Below are positions 46,249 to 55,862 of a DNA stretch of 64,000 nt, piece after piece (the first letter of the stretch is position 1; every line of letters begins with the position of its first letter). A model generated the notes under the pieces. It saw only the letters and a program-made list of their open reading frames with translations. It was not told where the DNA came from and made no database searches. Origin of the DNA: Blastococcus sp. TF02A-26 (GTDB lineage Bacteria > Actinomycetota > Actinomycetes > Mycobacteriales > Geodermatophilaceae); contig NZ_QOHG01000019.1 in assembly GCF_003319125.1 (NCBI RefSeq), positions 24,237-88,236 of the forward strand. Reading direction: 5' to 3'. A program made the position numbers and the translations under genes.

Positions 46249-47347
46249 CGCGCACCGCCCGCAGCCCCGGCGCCGGCGGGGCCGGGCGCAGCCGGTCCCC
46301 CACGGAGGCGGCGGTGTGCCCCAGGCGCCCGATCACCCGCTCGGCCCGGCCGGTCACCCCGGCGACGAGCTCGGGCGAGACCACGGGGGAGACCGTCCGC
46401 GCGTAGTCGGCGAGCGCCTCCTCGGTGGTGTACCGGGGCGTGTAGCCGAACTCGGTGCGCAGCACGGAGGTGTCGACGACGCGGCCGAAGTTGAGGAAGC
46501 GCATCTGTTCCGGGGAGTAGTCGATGAAGCCGAACCGGCGGGTGAGCCGGCCCAGGGAGCCCAGGGTGGGTGAGGGCAGCGGCACCTGCAACCGGCCGAG
46601 CCGCCGGATCACCTGGGAGAGCAGCAGCGTCCCGTCGCCACCGACGTTCACCGTGCCGGCGAAGTCCCCGGTGGTGGCGCGGGTCAGCACGGACAGGGCG
46701 TCGTCCTCGTGCAGGAGCTGGACCCGGGCGTCGTAGCCGAGCGCCGTCGGGACGACCGGCATCCGCAGGAAGCCGGTGAGCAGCGAGTCGATCCGCGGCC
46801 CGATGAAGTTGGTGAAGCGCAGCACCGCCACGCCCACGTCGGGACGGCGGCGCGAGAAGGACCGCACGTAGCTCTCGATGTCGAGGCTGTCCTTGGCGAA
46901 GCCACCGGACGGCACCCGCCGGGCCGGCATCGCCTCGGTGAAGACGGCGGGATCACGCGGGGACGCCCCGTAGACGGCGCTCGTCGACTTCAGCACCAGC
47001 CGGCGCACCGAGGGCGCGCGCTGGCAGGCCGCCAGCAGCTGCATGGTCCCGATGACGTTGAGTTCCTTCATCGGTCCGCGGCCACCGGCCCCGGCCGGGG
47101 TGGAGCTGATGTTCATGTGCACGACGGTGTCGACCGACGCCGTCGTGATCACCTTGCCGATCAGCGGGTTGCGGATGTCGGCGCGCACGAACTCGGTGCG
47201 GCCCAACCGGCGCAGCATCTCCGCCGACGGGGGGACGGTGTCCACCCCGATCACCCGCCCGACGGCGGGATCGTGGGCGAGCTCGGCCGCCAGCGCACCA
47301 CCCAGCCACCGGCTGACACCGGTGACCAGGACGACCGCGGGCGGCAC
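46241..47347 (-). CDS. NAD-dependent epimerase/dehydratase family protein lacking the YxxxK dyad
   Basis: This is an extended SDR of 368 aa. The nucleotide motif reads LVTGVSRWLGGALAAEL (TGxxxxxG). The usual catalytic YxxxK is replaced by F-A-K-D-S in SGGFAKDSLDIE, losing both Tyr and Lys. Later parts (VLRFTNFIGPR, LLHEDDALSVL, FGYTPRYTTEEAL) follow sugar epimerases. It may bind a nucleotide sugar or be catalytically altered. The annotation galE-like would be too specific. It begins 10 bases after the bS22 gene. Confidence 0.8.
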   Translation of the reverse strand: MPPAVVLVTGVSRWLGGALAAELAHDPAVGRVIGVDTVPPSAEMLRRLGRTEFVRADIRNPLIGKVITTASVDTVVHMNISSTPAGAGGRGPMKELNVIGTMQLLAACQRAPSVRRLVLKSTSAVYGASPRDPAVFTEAMPARRVPSGGFAKDSLDIESYVRSFSRRRPDVGVAVLRFTNFIGPRIDSLLTGFLRMPVVPTALGYDARVQLLHEDDALSVLTRATTGDFAGTVNVGGDGTLLLSQVIRRLGRLQVPLPSPTLGSLGRLTRRFGFIDYSPEQMRFLNFGRVVDTSVLRTEFGYTPRYTTEEALADYARTVSPVVSPELVAGVTGRAERVIGRLGHTAASVGDRLRPAPPAPGLRAVRDA

Positions 47348-47357
47348 GAGCGTCAGC

Positions 47358-47456
47358 TCACTTCTTGTTGCGACGCTGGACGCGGGTCTTCTTCAGGAGC
47401 TTGCGGTGCTTCTTCTTCGCCATCCGCTTGCGGCGCTTCTTGATGACCGAACCCAT
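47358..47456 (-). CDS. Tiny basic ribosomal protein, bS22 / AURKAIP1-COX24 domain
   Basis: This is a 32-residue protein, [20 protein letters not shown] then [12 protein letters not shown], almost entirely Lys and Arg. It matches the AURKAIP1/COX24-domain peptides, identified as ribosomal protein bS22 in mycobacteria. It lies in the same direction between the HTH gene and the epimerase gene, as Rv0500B does in M. tuberculosis as I recall. The start is an ATG, and the following gene begins 10 bases after the stop. Confidence 0.88.
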   Translation of the reverse strand: MGSVIKKRRKRMAKKKHRKLLKKTRVQRRNKK

Positions 47457-47725
47457 GGTCTGTGCTCCTGAGGTCTACGGGTGCGGCACCGCGACCGTGA
47501 GGTCGACAGGTGCCACGGGGGGTGATCAGCTCGTGCGCGGCCGGTCGGGGACGGTGCCCCGAGCCGCATCGCGCCGAGGATACCCGGCAGGCCCGCGGCC
47601 ACGCTGCCGCGGGAGCCGGAGACACCCCGCTCGAGGGTGAGGCAGCTGACCGACCGCCACACCTCCGCCCCCTCCCAGGGGCCCACCCGGAGCCTGCGAA
47701 GGGTGGGGACGAAGGGGGTCCTTCC

Positions 47726-48076
47726 TCAGGCGATGTCGGTGTAGGCGTCGCGCAGGTAGTCCTGCACGGCGCGCTCCGGCACGCGGAAGGAGCGGCCGAC
47801 GCGGACGGCGGAGAGCTCGCCGGCGTGGACGAGGCGGTACACGGTCATCTTGGAGACGCGCATCATGCTGGCGACCTCGGCGACGGTCAGGAAGGTGACC
47901 GAGGCGCGGGGGGCCGGAGCGGCCGGGCGGCCGACGGGCATCGCGGCCGGGTGCTGCGGGCCGACCGGGCGGGCCATCGTGGCGGCCGAGATGGGCCGGC
48001 CGACGGGACGCGGAGCCGGGACGCCCTGGCGGGGGGCGGCGTACTGGGCTGCGTGACGCTGCTGGGGCATGGTCAT
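47726..48076 (-). CDS. Excisionase-type helix-turn-helix protein
   Basis: The protein has 116 aa. Residues 1-58 are a Pro/Ala/Gly-rich disordered arm, and 60-113 a MerR-like winged helix: FLTVAEVASMMRVSKMTVYRLV, HAGELSAVRVGRSFRVPERAVQDYL. It is the Rv0500A-type protein found next to proC and bS22 in many actinobacteria; its targets are not known. Despite the excisionase label there is no phage or integrase nearby. The 245 bases upstream are slightly AT-richer than elsewhere and contain the probable promoter. Confidence 0.87.
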   Translation of the reverse strand: MTMPQQRHAAQYAAPRQGVPAPRPVGRPISAATMARPVGPQHPAAMPVGRPAAPAPRASVTFLTVAEVASMMRVSKMTVYRLVHAGELSAVRVGRSFRVPERAVQDYLRDAYTDIA

Positions 48077-48321
48077 GACTTCGTCTCCGGACTAGCACGT
48101 ATCGGGTGCCGGCTTCCCCACCGGCTACGGGACACGCACGTGCTGATACAGAGAGTAGGGGGGCCGGCGTGACAGATGCGACGTATGAAACGGACATGCG
48201 GACCGGTCCGTCCTGGGCAGAAATACACCTATGTAGCTCTGTCGACATGTCCCTCGGGCGCGTCGGCCGACCCGCGCGCGCGACATGCCTCCCGGATGCG
48301 CCGCGGAGGGCCCGTCGACCC

Positions 48322-49152
48322 CTATCTTGAGGGGTTCTGCGCGCCCAGCTCGAGGCTCCGGGCGTGCGCGGCCTCGGCCGCTGCGGCGAGCGCGGCGCGG
48401 ACGCCGTGCGCCTCCAGCGCGCGCAGCGCGGCCGCCGTCGTCCCGCCCGGGCTGGTCACCGCCTCGCGCAGCTGCACCGGGTGCTCGCCGGAGTCCCGGA
48501 GCATCGCCGCGGCGCCGACGGCGGTCTGCACGACCAGGTCGGCGGCGAGCGTCCGGGGCAGGCCGAGCAGCACACCCGCGTCGACCAGGGCCTCGACGAC
48601 GTAGAAGAAGTAGGCCGGCCCGCTGCCCGACAGCGCGGTCACCGCGTCCTGCTGCGCCTCGGGGACCCGCCGCACCGCGCCGACGGCGGCCAGCAGCGCC
48701 TCGGCCTCGTCCAGGTGCTGCTCGCCCGCGTGGGCACCGGCGGAGACCACGCTCATGCCCTCCCCGACCAGGGCCGGGGTGTTCGGCATGACGCGGACGA
48801 CGGGCACACCGGCCGGGAGCGCGGCCTCGATCCGGGCCGTCGGGACGCCCGCGGCCACCGACACCACGAGGTGGCCGGCGTCCACCGAGCCGGCGAGCGC
48901 GCTCAGCAGGGAGTCGACGTCCTGCGGCTTCACCGCCAGCAGCAGCACCCGGCACCGCGCGGCCGCCTCGGTCAGCCCGAGCACCTCGACGCCGTGGCGG
49001 GCGGTCAGCTCGGCGGCCCGCGCCTCGCTGCGCTCGCAGACGACGACCTCGCCGGGGCCGCTCCGCGCGACGAGCCCGGCCAGCAGCGCCTCGCCCATCT
49101 TGCCGCCGCCGACGACGGCCACACCGGTTCGCCTCTGCACCGGTCCGGTCAT
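48322..49152 (-). CDS. proC: Pyrroline-5-carboxylate reductase
   Basis: This is the last enzyme of proline synthesis, reducing pyrroline-5-carboxylate with NAD(P)H. It has the N-terminal Rossmann motif VAVVGGGKMGEALLAGL, LLAVKPQDVDSLL, VRVMPNTPALVGEGMS, and the conserved C-terminal dimer region ALSGSGPAYFFYVVEAL followed by TSPGGTTAAALRALE. At 276 aa it has normal length. It is monocistronic or leads into the HTH gene after 245 bases. Confidence 0.95.
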   Translation of the reverse strand: MTGPVQRRTGVAVVGGGKMGEALLAGLVARSGPGEVVVCERSEARAAELTARHGVEVLGLTEAAARCRVLLLAVKPQDVDSLLSALAGSVDAGHLVVSVAAGVPTARIEAALPAGVPVVRVMPNTPALVGEGMSVVSAGAHAGEQHLDEAEALLAAVGAVRRVPEAQQDAVTALSGSGPAYFFYVVEALVDAGVLLGLPRTLAADLVVQTAVGAAAMLRDSGEHPVQLREAVTSPGGTTAAALRALEAHGVRAALAAAAEAAHARSLELGAQNPSR

Positions 49153-49274
49153 GCGCCCGCTCTCCCTCGCTCGTCCGCTGCTCCCGCCGTCCGCGGGACC
49201 AGGAGCCGAACCGTATCCGGGCGCCGTCTGCCGGCCGGGTGTGCCGCCCGGGGTCGCGGGGTAGCCGCCGCCCC

Positions 49275-49850
49275 ATGTCTGACGAGCTGAGCGGGATGAG
49301 GGTCGCCGTCCTGGCGACCGACGGGGTCGAGCAGGTCGAGCTGGAGCGGCCCTGGCAGACGCTCGAGGAGGCCGGAGCCGAGCCGGAGCTGGTGTCCCTG
49401 GACTCGGGGCAGATCACCATGTACCAGCACATCGACAAGGGCGACCCCAGGAAGGTCGACACCACCGTGGGCGACGCCGATCCCGACGACTACGCCGCTC
49501 TGGTGCTCCCGGGCGGGGTCATCAACGGCGACTTCGTCCGGGCCGACGCCGACGCCGTCGCGTTCGTGAAGGCCTTCTTCGACGCCGGCAAGCCGGTCGC
49601 CGCCATCTGCCACGCCCCCTGGGTGCTGGCCGAGGCCGACGTCGTCCGGGGACGGCGCATGACCTCGTGGCCGTCACTGCAGACCGACCTGCGCAACGCG
49701 GGCGCCACGTGGGTGGACGAGGAGGTCGTCGTCGACGGGACGCTGGTGACCAGCCGCAACCCCGACGACCTCGACGCGTTCGGAGCCGCCATCGTGGACG
49801 TCTTCGCCCGGGCCGACGCCGAGACCGATCCCGAGGAGGAGCAGGCCTAG
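49275..49850 (+). CDS. DJ-1/PfpI family protein (YhbO/PfpI-like)
   Basis: The protein has 191 aa with the class I glutamine-amidotransferase-like fold. The nucleophilic elbow Cys is in [15 protein letters not shown] (about residue 111), with the acidic partner in the [11 protein letters not shown] helix. Members act as deglycases or stress-protective hydrolases; the exact activity is not certain. It is divergent from proC, in an interval of 122 bases, and ends 4 bases before the convergent membrane-protein gene. Confidence 0.88.
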   Translation: MSDELSGMRVAVLATDGVEQVELERPWQTLEEAGAEPELVSLDSGQITMYQHIDKGDPRKVDTTVGDADPDDYAALVLPGGVINGDFVRADADAVAFVKAFFDAGKPVAAICHAPWVLAEADVVRGRRMTSWPSLQTDLRNAGATWVDEEVVVDGTLVTSRNPDDLDAFGAAIVDVFARADAETDPEEEQA

Positions 49851-49854
49851 GGGC

Positions 49855-50619
49855 TCAGATCCGGTTCACCAGCGCCGCGGCCGGTGCCACCGTCAGCAGC
49901 GTCCCGGCGAAGACGAGGACGACGACCAGGCGCAACCCCAGGGGCTCGCCGCCGAACCGGTGCCGCCAGGCGCCGACCGCGCCGACCAGGGCGGTGACCG
50001 CGAGGGGGGCGATCACGACGGTGGCCCGGGGCAGCTGCTCCCAGAGCACGGTGAACAGCAGGTAGATCCCGACACCGGCCGCCAGCGCGACGACCATCTC
50101 GCCGGCGAACCGCAGCCAGGCGAGCGCGCCGCCGGCGGGCTCGTCCTCCAGCAGCGGCGGGTCGTCGTCCCGGACGACGGGGATCGGACCGGTCGAGGGC
50201 CCGGAGTCCTCGCCCGGCGCGCCGGGCACCCCGGGCTTGCGGGAGGGGCGCAGTCCGGGGATGGCCGCGGTCGACGGCCCGCCCGAGTCGCGCCCGCGAG
50301 AGGCGGGCAGGTCGGGCGACGGCGGGCGGACCCGGCCGGCGAGCGGGTCGGCGGGGACCCGTCCCCGGGCCTTCACCGGGTCGGCGGGCGCGATCGGCGG
50401 GGTCTTGCCGGTGTCCCCCGCCCGGCGGCCGAACGCCGGCCCGTCGGCGACCCGGCCGGTGTCGCCGTCGCCCCGGGAGCCGCGCTGCCGGACGACGGGC
50501 TCCTCGACGCTGTCCCCGCGACGGCGCCGGCCGGTCCGCGGCGACTCGACCCCGGCCTCGCGGAGGATGTCCGCCAGCGACCGGCCCCCGGTGTCGGGGT
50601 CCCTGCGCGGAGCGGACAT
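49855..50619 (-). CDS. Conserved membrane protein with disordered N-terminus
   Basis: The protein has 254 aa. Residues 1-160 are low complexity, rich in Arg, Gly, Pro and Asp, after a short conserved-looking start ([23 protein letters not shown]). Three membrane helices follow (about 172-192, 200-218, 228-248). The same plan and place next to Ppx/GppA is found in M. tuberculosis (Rv0497) as I recall. Function is unknown. It overlaps the phosphatase gene by one base. Confidence 0.8.
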   Translation of the reverse strand: MSAPRRDPDTGGRSLADILREAGVESPRTGRRRRGDSVEEPVVRQRGSRGDGDTGRVADGPAFGRRAGDTGKTPPIAPADPVKARGRVPADPLAGRVRPPSPDLPASRGRDSGGPSTAAIPGLRPSRKPGVPGAPGEDSGPSTGPIPVVRDDDPPLLEDEPAGGALAWLRFAGEMVVALAAGVGIYLLFTVLWEQLPRATVVIAPLAVTALVGAVGAWRHRFGGEPLGLRLVVVLVFAGTLLTVAPAAALVNRI

Positions 50620-51563
50620 CACACGCCTCCCAGAGAATCCAGCCGCCGGAGGATGACGCCCTCCCGCAACGCCCACGGACCGATGCGGACGAACGGTACT
50701 TCCAGGGCGCGCATCGCCGCCTGCGCCACCACGGCGCCGGCAGGGACTTGGTGCGCGCGGTCGGGCGACACGCCCTGCAGCTCGGCCAGCGCGGAGCTCT
50801 CGATGCGGGAGACGAAGCCGAGCAGCTGCCCCAGCCCGTCGGCGGTCAGCTCGCGCGGGACACGCAGACCGGCGGAGTAGGGCGCCGCGCCGGTCAGCCG
50901 GGCGAGGGTCCGGAAGGTCTTGCTGGTCGCGACGACGAGGTCGGGCGGTCCCACCGCCCGGAGCTTCTTGGCCGCGGGCGCCAGCAGGTCGTCCGCGTGC
51001 TCCTGGAGCTCGCGCAGCGCAGCCAGGTCGGGCCGGCCACCCGAGGCGGCCTCCGGGAGGAAGCGCCGGGTCATCCGGCCGGCACCCAGCGGGAGGGAGA
51101 GCGCGACATCCGGGTCCTCGTCCATGCCGGCTGCCAACTCGAGCGACCCGCCGCCGATGTCGAGCACGAGCAGCCGCCCGGCGCTCCAGCCGAACCAGCG
51201 CCGGACGGCGAGGAAGGTCAGCCGGGCCTCGTCCTCGCCGCTGGTCACCTGCAGCTCGACGCCGGTCTCGGCCCGCACCCGCTCGAGGACCTCCATGCCG
51301 TTGCGGGCCTCCCGGATCGCCGAGGTCACCAGCCCCAGCAGCTCCTCGCAGCCCAGCTCCTCGGCCTGGGCGCACGCCTCGCGCACGGCGCGGATCAGCG
51401 CCTTCTCCCCCGCCTTGGACAGCAGGTCGTCGTCGCCGACGTGCTCGGCCAGGCGCAGCAGCCACCGGTCGTCGTGCGTCGGGGTGGGGTGACCACCCCG
51501 GTGGGCGTCGACCACGAGGAGGTGGACGGTGTTCGATCCGACGTCCAGCACCCCGAGCCGCAT
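50619..51563 (-). CDS. Exopolyphosphatase / guanosine pentaphosphatase (Ppx/GppA family)
   Basis: The protein has 314 aa with the sugar-kinase/HSP70-like ATPase fold. Phosphate-binding loops are [15 protein letters not shown] at the N-terminus and [13 protein letters not shown] around residue 145. It carries only the two N-terminal domains, like short actinobacterial Ppx proteins that hydrolyse polyphosphate or pppGpp. This links to the phosphate regulators SenX3-RegX3-PhoU nearby, but whether they are functionally linked is inference. Confidence 0.9.
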   Translation of the reverse strand: MRLGVLDVGSNTVHLLVVDAHRGGHPTPTHDDRWLLRLAEHVGDDDLLSKAGEKALIRAVREACAQAEELGCEELLGLVTSAIREARNGMEVLERVRAETGVELQVTSGEDEARLTFLAVRRWFGWSAGRLLVLDIGGGSLELAAGMDEDPDVALSLPLGAGRMTRRFLPEAASGGRPDLAALRELQEHADDLLAPAAKKLRAVGPPDLVVATSKTFRTLARLTGAAPYSAGLRVPRELTADGLGQLLGFVSRIESSALAELQGVSPDRAHQVPAGAVVAQAAMRALEVPFVRIGPWALREGVILRRLDSLGGV

Positions 51564-51622
51564 GCGGTCAGTCTGCCGGGCGCCCGCGAGCGCGGCCGCG
51601 CGGGCACCGGCGCCGGGCTCCC

Positions 51623-51628
51623 TACCCT
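51623..51628 (+). promoter_or_regulatory. -10 element TACCCT, leaderless spacing
   Basis: TACCCT ends 6 bases before the GTG start of the next gene, the same geometry as ahead of menF, and there is no Shine-Dalgarno sequence. The transcript probably begins at the start codon. Confidence 0.5.
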
Positions 51629-51634
51629 GGGTCC

Positions 51635-52513
51635 GTGCCGCACGAGAACGACCCCGAGGTCCCGGTCGAGGTGGACCCCGACCACCCCCGCGAGTGGCTG
51701 GAGTTCCCCGACCCGGCCGACCCGGGCCGCGTCGTCCGCGCCGACCTGACCTGGCTGAACTCCGCCTGGACGTGCGTCTTCGGCCGCGGCTGCGCCGGCG
51801 TGGTCGAGGGCCGCGCCGACGACGGCTGCTGCAGCCACGGCGCGTTCTTCAGCGAGGAGGACGACCTCCTGCGGGTCACCGCCGCGGTGGCCGAGCTCAC
51901 CGACGAGGACTGGCAGCTCGCGCCGGTGGGCCGCGGCGCGTGGACCGAGGCCGACAGTGCTGACGAGGGGCAGGCCCCCGACGCCGAGGACGGCGCCCGG
52001 GCCCTGCGCACCCGGCTGGTCGACGGCGCCTGCGTGTTCCTCAACCGGCCCGGGTTCCCCGGGGGCGCCGGCTGCGCGCTGCACCGGATGGCGGTGCGCG
52101 AGGACCTGCACCCGCTCACCACCAAGCCCGACGTGTGCTGGCAGCTGCCGGTCCGCCGCGAGCAGGAGGTGGTCGACCGCCCCGACGGCAGCCGCGTCCT
52201 GGTGACGACGCTCGGCGAGTTCGACCGCCGCGGCTGGGGCCCCGGCGGGGCCGACCTGCACTGGTGGTGCACCGGCTCACCGGCCGCCCACGTCTCCCCC
52301 GAGCCGATGGTGCTCACCTACGCCGCCGAGCTGATCGCGCTCATCGGCGCCCCCGCCTACGAGGAGCTCCGGCGGCTCGCCGAGGCCCGCCTGGACCTCG
52401 GCATGGTCGCCCCGCACCCGGCCAGCCCGCCGCCGCGACGGCAGCCGCAGCCCGTGACGCTGCAGGTCCGCCGTCCGGGTGGAATCCACTCCCCCGGGCT
52501 CCAGGAGCCCTGA
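51635..52513 (+). CDS. Conserved Cys-rich protein of unknown function (Rv0495c-like)
   Basis: This is a 292-aa soluble protein with conspicuous cysteines: [11 protein letters not shown] (about residues 46-56), [11 protein letters not shown] (about 63-73), a later [20 protein letters not shown] and [12 protein letters not shown]. The CC-HG pairing suggests a metal or iron-sulfur site like the YkgJ-type zinc/iron-chelating proteins, but the CxxC spacing does not fit exactly. Position beside Ppx/GppA is shared with M. tuberculosis Rv0495c as I recall. The last 30 residues are Pro-rich. GTG start, probably leaderless. Confidence 0.75.
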   Translation: MPHENDPEVPVEVDPDHPREWLEFPDPADPGRVVRADLTWLNSAWTCVFGRGCAGVVEGRADDGCCSHGAFFSEEDDLLRVTAAVAELTDEDWQLAPVGRGAWTEADSADEGQAPDAEDGARALRTRLVDGACVFLNRPGFPGGAGCALHRMAVREDLHPLTTKPDVCWQLPVRREQEVVDRPDGSRVLVTTLGEFDRRGWGPGGADLHWWCTGSPAAHVSPEPMVLTYAAELIALIGAPAYEELRRLAEARLDLGMVAPHPASPPPRRQPQPVTLQVRRPGGIHSPGLQEP

Positions 52514-52574
52514 TCGGGGGAGCCCCGCCACTACCCTCCCCGTCGTACCGACCGACGAGCGAACGGCGAGGCCA

Positions 52575-54770
52575 GTGACCGAGGACCACGCGAGCGCGCG
52601 TCCTCCCCGGGGTCCCGCGCCGCCCGACAGCGGGCTCCTGGGCCTCGTCCGGATCCCGGTGTTCCGCCGGCTGTGGCTGGCCGTCACCGTCTCCAGCCTC
52701 GGCGACTGGCTCGGCCTGCTCGCCACCACCGCGATGGCCGCACAGCTCACCCGGCAGGAGTCGGTGGCCGTCCAGGGCGCGGCGATCTCCGGCGTGATCC
52801 TGACCCGGCTGCTGCCGGACCTGCTGCTCGCCCCGCTGGCCGGAGCCCTCGCGGACAAGCTCGACCGGCGGGTGACCGCCGTCGTCGGCGACCTGCTGGC
52901 GCTCGGCCTGTACCTGTCGATCGCCGTCAGCTACGAGCTGACCTGGCTCTACGTCGCCCAGTTCCTGGTCGAGGCGGTCGGGCTGTTCACGAACCCGGCC
53001 AAGCAGGCCATGCAGGTGGCGATCGTCCCCCGCGAGCGGCTGGCGACGGCCAACCAGCTGATGCAGTTCTCCATCTACGGCGCCGTCCCGATCGCGGCGC
53101 TGGCCTTCGCCCTGCTGTCGACGCTGACACGTGCCGTCTCCGACGGCCCCGGCGCCGAGCAGACGGCGATCCAGGTCGCGCTCGTCTTCGACGCGCTGAC
53201 CTACGGGGTGACGGCGTCCACGATCTTCCTGTCCCGTCACCTGCTGCCCGGGCGGGCCGCCGAACGCAGCGAGGGGACGAACGTCTTCTCGCTGATCGTC
53301 GAGGGGGTCTCGTTCCTCCGCGGGCAGCCGACCATGCGCGCGCTCTACATCGGCACCGTCGGGGCGTTCGGCGCCGGCGGGCTGATCATCGGCGTGGCCC
53401 AGCTCTACATCGCCACGCTGCGGGCCGGGCCGGCCGGCTACGGGATCATCTTCGGCACCGTGTTCACCGGCCTGGCGCTCGGCATGCTGGTCGGACCGCG
53501 CATCCTGCCGACGGTGCCGCGGCGCACCCTCTTCGGCCGCGCCATCGGCATGGCCGGCCTGGCGCTGCTGGCGATGAGCCTGCTGCAGGACTTCGTCCTC
53601 GCCACGGCCGCGGCCTTCCTCGTGGGCCTGTTCGCCGGGATGAGCTGGATCATCGGCTACACGCTGATCGGCCTGGAGGTCGAGGACCGGCTGCGTGGCC
53701 GGGTCTTCTCCTTCGTCGTCTCCTCGGTCCGGATCGTGCTGCTGCTGGCCGTCGCGGTCGGCCCCGGTCTCGCCGGCGTCCTCGGCTCGCACGAGTTCTG
53801 GATCGGCGACCTGCTGTTCAGCGTCACCGGCCCCGGGCTCACCCTGCTGGTCGGCAGCGCCATCGCGCTCCTGGTCAGCGTCTACGCCACCCGGCAGGTG
53901 GCGCCCCGGCACCGCAGCCGCGCGCGGGACATCCTGCGGCTGCTGTGGGGCAGCTCCGACATCCTCACCAGCACCTCGCAGTCGGCCGGGCTGTTCCTCG
54001 TCGTCGAGGGCGCCGACCGCGAGCTGACCCGGCGGTACACCGAGGCGCTGGCCGACGTCGTCCGCGACCGCGGCTGTCCCGTCGTCGTCACGTCCGAGCC
54101 CAGCGACACCGACCTGGGCCGTCGGGTCGGCCGCCTGCTCTACCCGCCGCGGCCGGCGACGACGTCGCACGAGCCCGGCTGGCCCGCGCCGGTCCCCCGC
54201 CCCGCACGGGGGGACGACGGCGAGGGCCCCCGGGTGGAGGCCTACACCGCGGCCCTGCTCGCCGCCGCCGACCGCGCCCAGCACGTGGCCACCGTCATCC
54301 GCCCGGCGCTGGCCGCCGAGCAGGTGGTGATCAGCTCGCACTACGTCGACGCCTCGATCGCCTTCCACGGCGCCGGGCAGGGCCTGGACGCCGAGCGCAT
54401 CCTGCGGACCTCGATGTGGGCCACCCGCGGCCTGCTCCCCGACCTCACCGTCGTCGTCGACGCACCGGTCACCGAGGCGCCGGTCGACGCCGACCCGGCC
54501 GCGGTGCGCCGCGCGTTCGTCGGCCGTGCGGACGCCGCTCCGGACCGCTACGTCGTCGTCGCCGGGGAGGAGCTGGGCGCCGAGGCGCGGGAGACCGGGG
54601 TCGGACTGGTCTCGCCGGCGGTCCGCCAGCGGGTCGGGACCCTCCTCGGCCTGCGCTTCCCCGGCCGCGCCGGTCCGCCCCCAGCGGGCACGGCGCCGCC
54701 GGTCGAGGTCGGCCCCGCTGCAGGGGCCCGCGGCGAGCTCGCGAGGCGCGGGGGGCAGCGGGCTCCTTAG
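52575..54770 (+). CDS. MFS transporter fused to a degenerate dTMP-kinase-like domain
   Basis: The protein has 731 aa. Residues 1-430 are a 12-helix MFS transporter of the MFS_3/enterobactin-exporter type (FRRLWLAVTVSSLGDWLGLLA at the start). Residues 465-680 resemble thymidylate kinase: LFLVVEGADRELTRRY replaces the P-loop, TSEPSDTDLGRRVGRLL matches the TREPxxT region, ADRAQHVATVIRPAL the substrate helix and SSHYVDASIAFHGAGQGL the DRYxDSSxAYQG loop. The P-loop Gly-Lys-Ser/Thr and the DR of DRY are missing, so kinase activity is doubtful. TACCCT at 52532-52537 may be the -10. Confidence 0.85.
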   Translation: MTEDHASARPPRGPAPPDSGLLGLVRIPVFRRLWLAVTVSSLGDWLGLLATTAMAAQLTRQESVAVQGAAISGVILTRLLPDLLLAPLAGALADKLDRRVTAVVGDLLALGLYLSIAVSYELTWLYVAQFLVEAVGLFTNPAKQAMQVAIVPRERLATANQLMQFSIYGAVPIAALAFALLSTLTRAVSDGPGAEQTAIQVALVFDALTYGVTASTIFLSRHLLPGRAAERSEGTNVFSLIVEGVSFLRGQPTMRALYIGTVGAFGAGGLIIGVAQLYIATLRAGPAGYGIIFGTVFTGLALGMLVGPRILPTVPRRTLFGRAIGMAGLALLAMSLLQDFVLATAAAFLVGLFAGMSWIIGYTLIGLEVEDRLRGRVFSFVVSSVRIVLLLAVAVGPGLAGVLGSHEFWIGDLLFSVTGPGLTLLVGSAIALLVSVYATRQVAPRHRSRARDILRLLWGSSDILTSTSQSAGLFLVVEGADRELTRRYTEALADVVRDRGCPVVVTSEPSDTDLGRRVGRLLYPPRPATTSHEPGWPAPVPRPARGDDGEGPRVEAYTAALLAAADRAQHVATVIRPALAAEQVVISSHYVDASIAFHGAGQGLDAERILRTSMWATRGLLPDLTVVVDAPVTEAPVDADPAAVRRAFVGRADAAPDRYVVVAGEELGAEARETGVGLVSPAVRQRVGTLLGLRFPGRAGPPPAGTAPPVEVGPAAGARGELARRGGQRAP

Positions 54771-55781
54771 TCAGGCCGCGGCGTCGTCGTCCGCGGGGAT
54801 GCTGTCGGCCCGCACCGCCCGGCGGAAGGTCTGCCGGTAGGCCCGCGGGGAGACGCCGCGGCGCCGCGCGAACTGGTCGCGGAACCCGGCCGCGGTGCCG
54901 AACCCGACGAGCCGGGCGATCTCCTCGATCGGGGCGTCGCTCTCCTCCAGCAGCGTCTCCGCGGCGGACAACCGCTGGGCGAGCAGCCAGGCGTGCGGGG
55001 TGGTGCCGGTGGTGGCCTTGAACCGCCGGGCGAAGCTGCGCGGGCTCATGAGGGCCCGGCGGGCCAGCACCTCGACGGTGATCTCCTCGGCCAGGTGGCC
55101 GCGGGCCCACTCGAGGACCACGCCGAGCAGGTCGTCCTCGCACGCGGCGACCGGGGCGTCGATGAACTGCGCCTGGCCACCGTCGCGGTGCGGCGGCACG
55201 ACCATCTCGCGGGCCAGCGCGTTGGCGGCGGCGGCTCCCCACTCCCGGCGGACGAGGTGGAGCATCGCGTCCACGCCGGCCGCGGTGCCCGCGCCGGTGA
55301 TGATCTGCCCGCAGTCGACGTAGAGGACGGCGGGGTCGACGTCCACCGCCGGGTAGCGGGCCGCGAGCTCGCCGGCGTAGCGCCAGTGGGTCGTCGCGCG
55401 GCAGCCGTCGAGCAGCCCCGCCGCGGCGACGGCGAAGGCGCCGGTGCAGTGGCTGACGATGATCGCGCCGCGGGCGTGGGCCGCACGCAGGGCGTCGAGG
55501 AGCTCGCCGGGCGGGTTGTCGTACATGCCCTCCCACGCGGTCATGAGCACCACGTCGGAGATCGCCAGCCGCTCGAACCCGTGCTCGACCACGATCGGCA
55601 TGCCGATGTCGGTCCGGATGATCCCCGGCTCGTCGGTGACCAGCGCGAAGTCGAACGGCGGGAGCCCCATGGCGGTGCGGTCGTAGCCGAACACCTCGGC
55701 GACGACCCCGATGCCGAAGGTGCCGACGAGGCCGTCGGCGACGATGGCGCTGACGACGACCGGGCGCTGCGCAGTGGTCAT
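54771..55781 (-). CDS. GlxA-type transcriptional regulator (DJ-1/PfpI plus AraC)
   Basis: The protein has 336 aa. Residues 8 to about 185 are a DJ-1/PfpI-like domain with the elbow cysteine in VSHCTGAFAVAAAGLLDG (about residue 116). Residues 225-325 hold two AraC helix-turn-helices (RALMSPRSFARRFKATTG, EEIARLVGFGTAAGFRDQFARR). Regulators of this plan often control amine or carnitine catabolism; its target is unknown. It is convergent with the MFS fusion gene and ends on the very next base after it. Confidence 0.9.
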   Translation of the reverse strand: MTTAQRPVVVSAIVADGLVGTFGIGVVAEVFGYDRTAMGLPPFDFALVTDEPGIIRTDIGMPIVVEHGFERLAISDVVLMTAWEGMYDNPPGELLDALRAAHARGAIIVSHCTGAFAVAAAGLLDGCRATTHWRYAGELAARYPAVDVDPAVLYVDCGQIITGAGTAAGVDAMLHLVRREWGAAAANALAREMVVPPHRDGGQAQFIDAPVAACEDDLLGVVLEWARGHLAEEITVEVLARRALMSPRSFARRFKATTGTTPHAWLLAQRLSAAETLLEESDAPIEEIARLVGFGTAAGFRDQFARRRGVSPRAYRQTFRRAVRADSIPADDDAAA

Positions 55782-55862
55782 GCAGTCACTATGGCAGGAA
55801 TGACGCGATCCGTGTCACTCCGGCCACTCGTGGGTGCGATCACCGACGGCCAGGCTGATCGC

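Noticed and set aside
47726..48076. Phage excisionase and attachment site
   Set aside because: The HTH is excisionase-like, but there is no integrase, tRNA or att repeat, and the gene is part of a conserved chromosomal neighbourhood.
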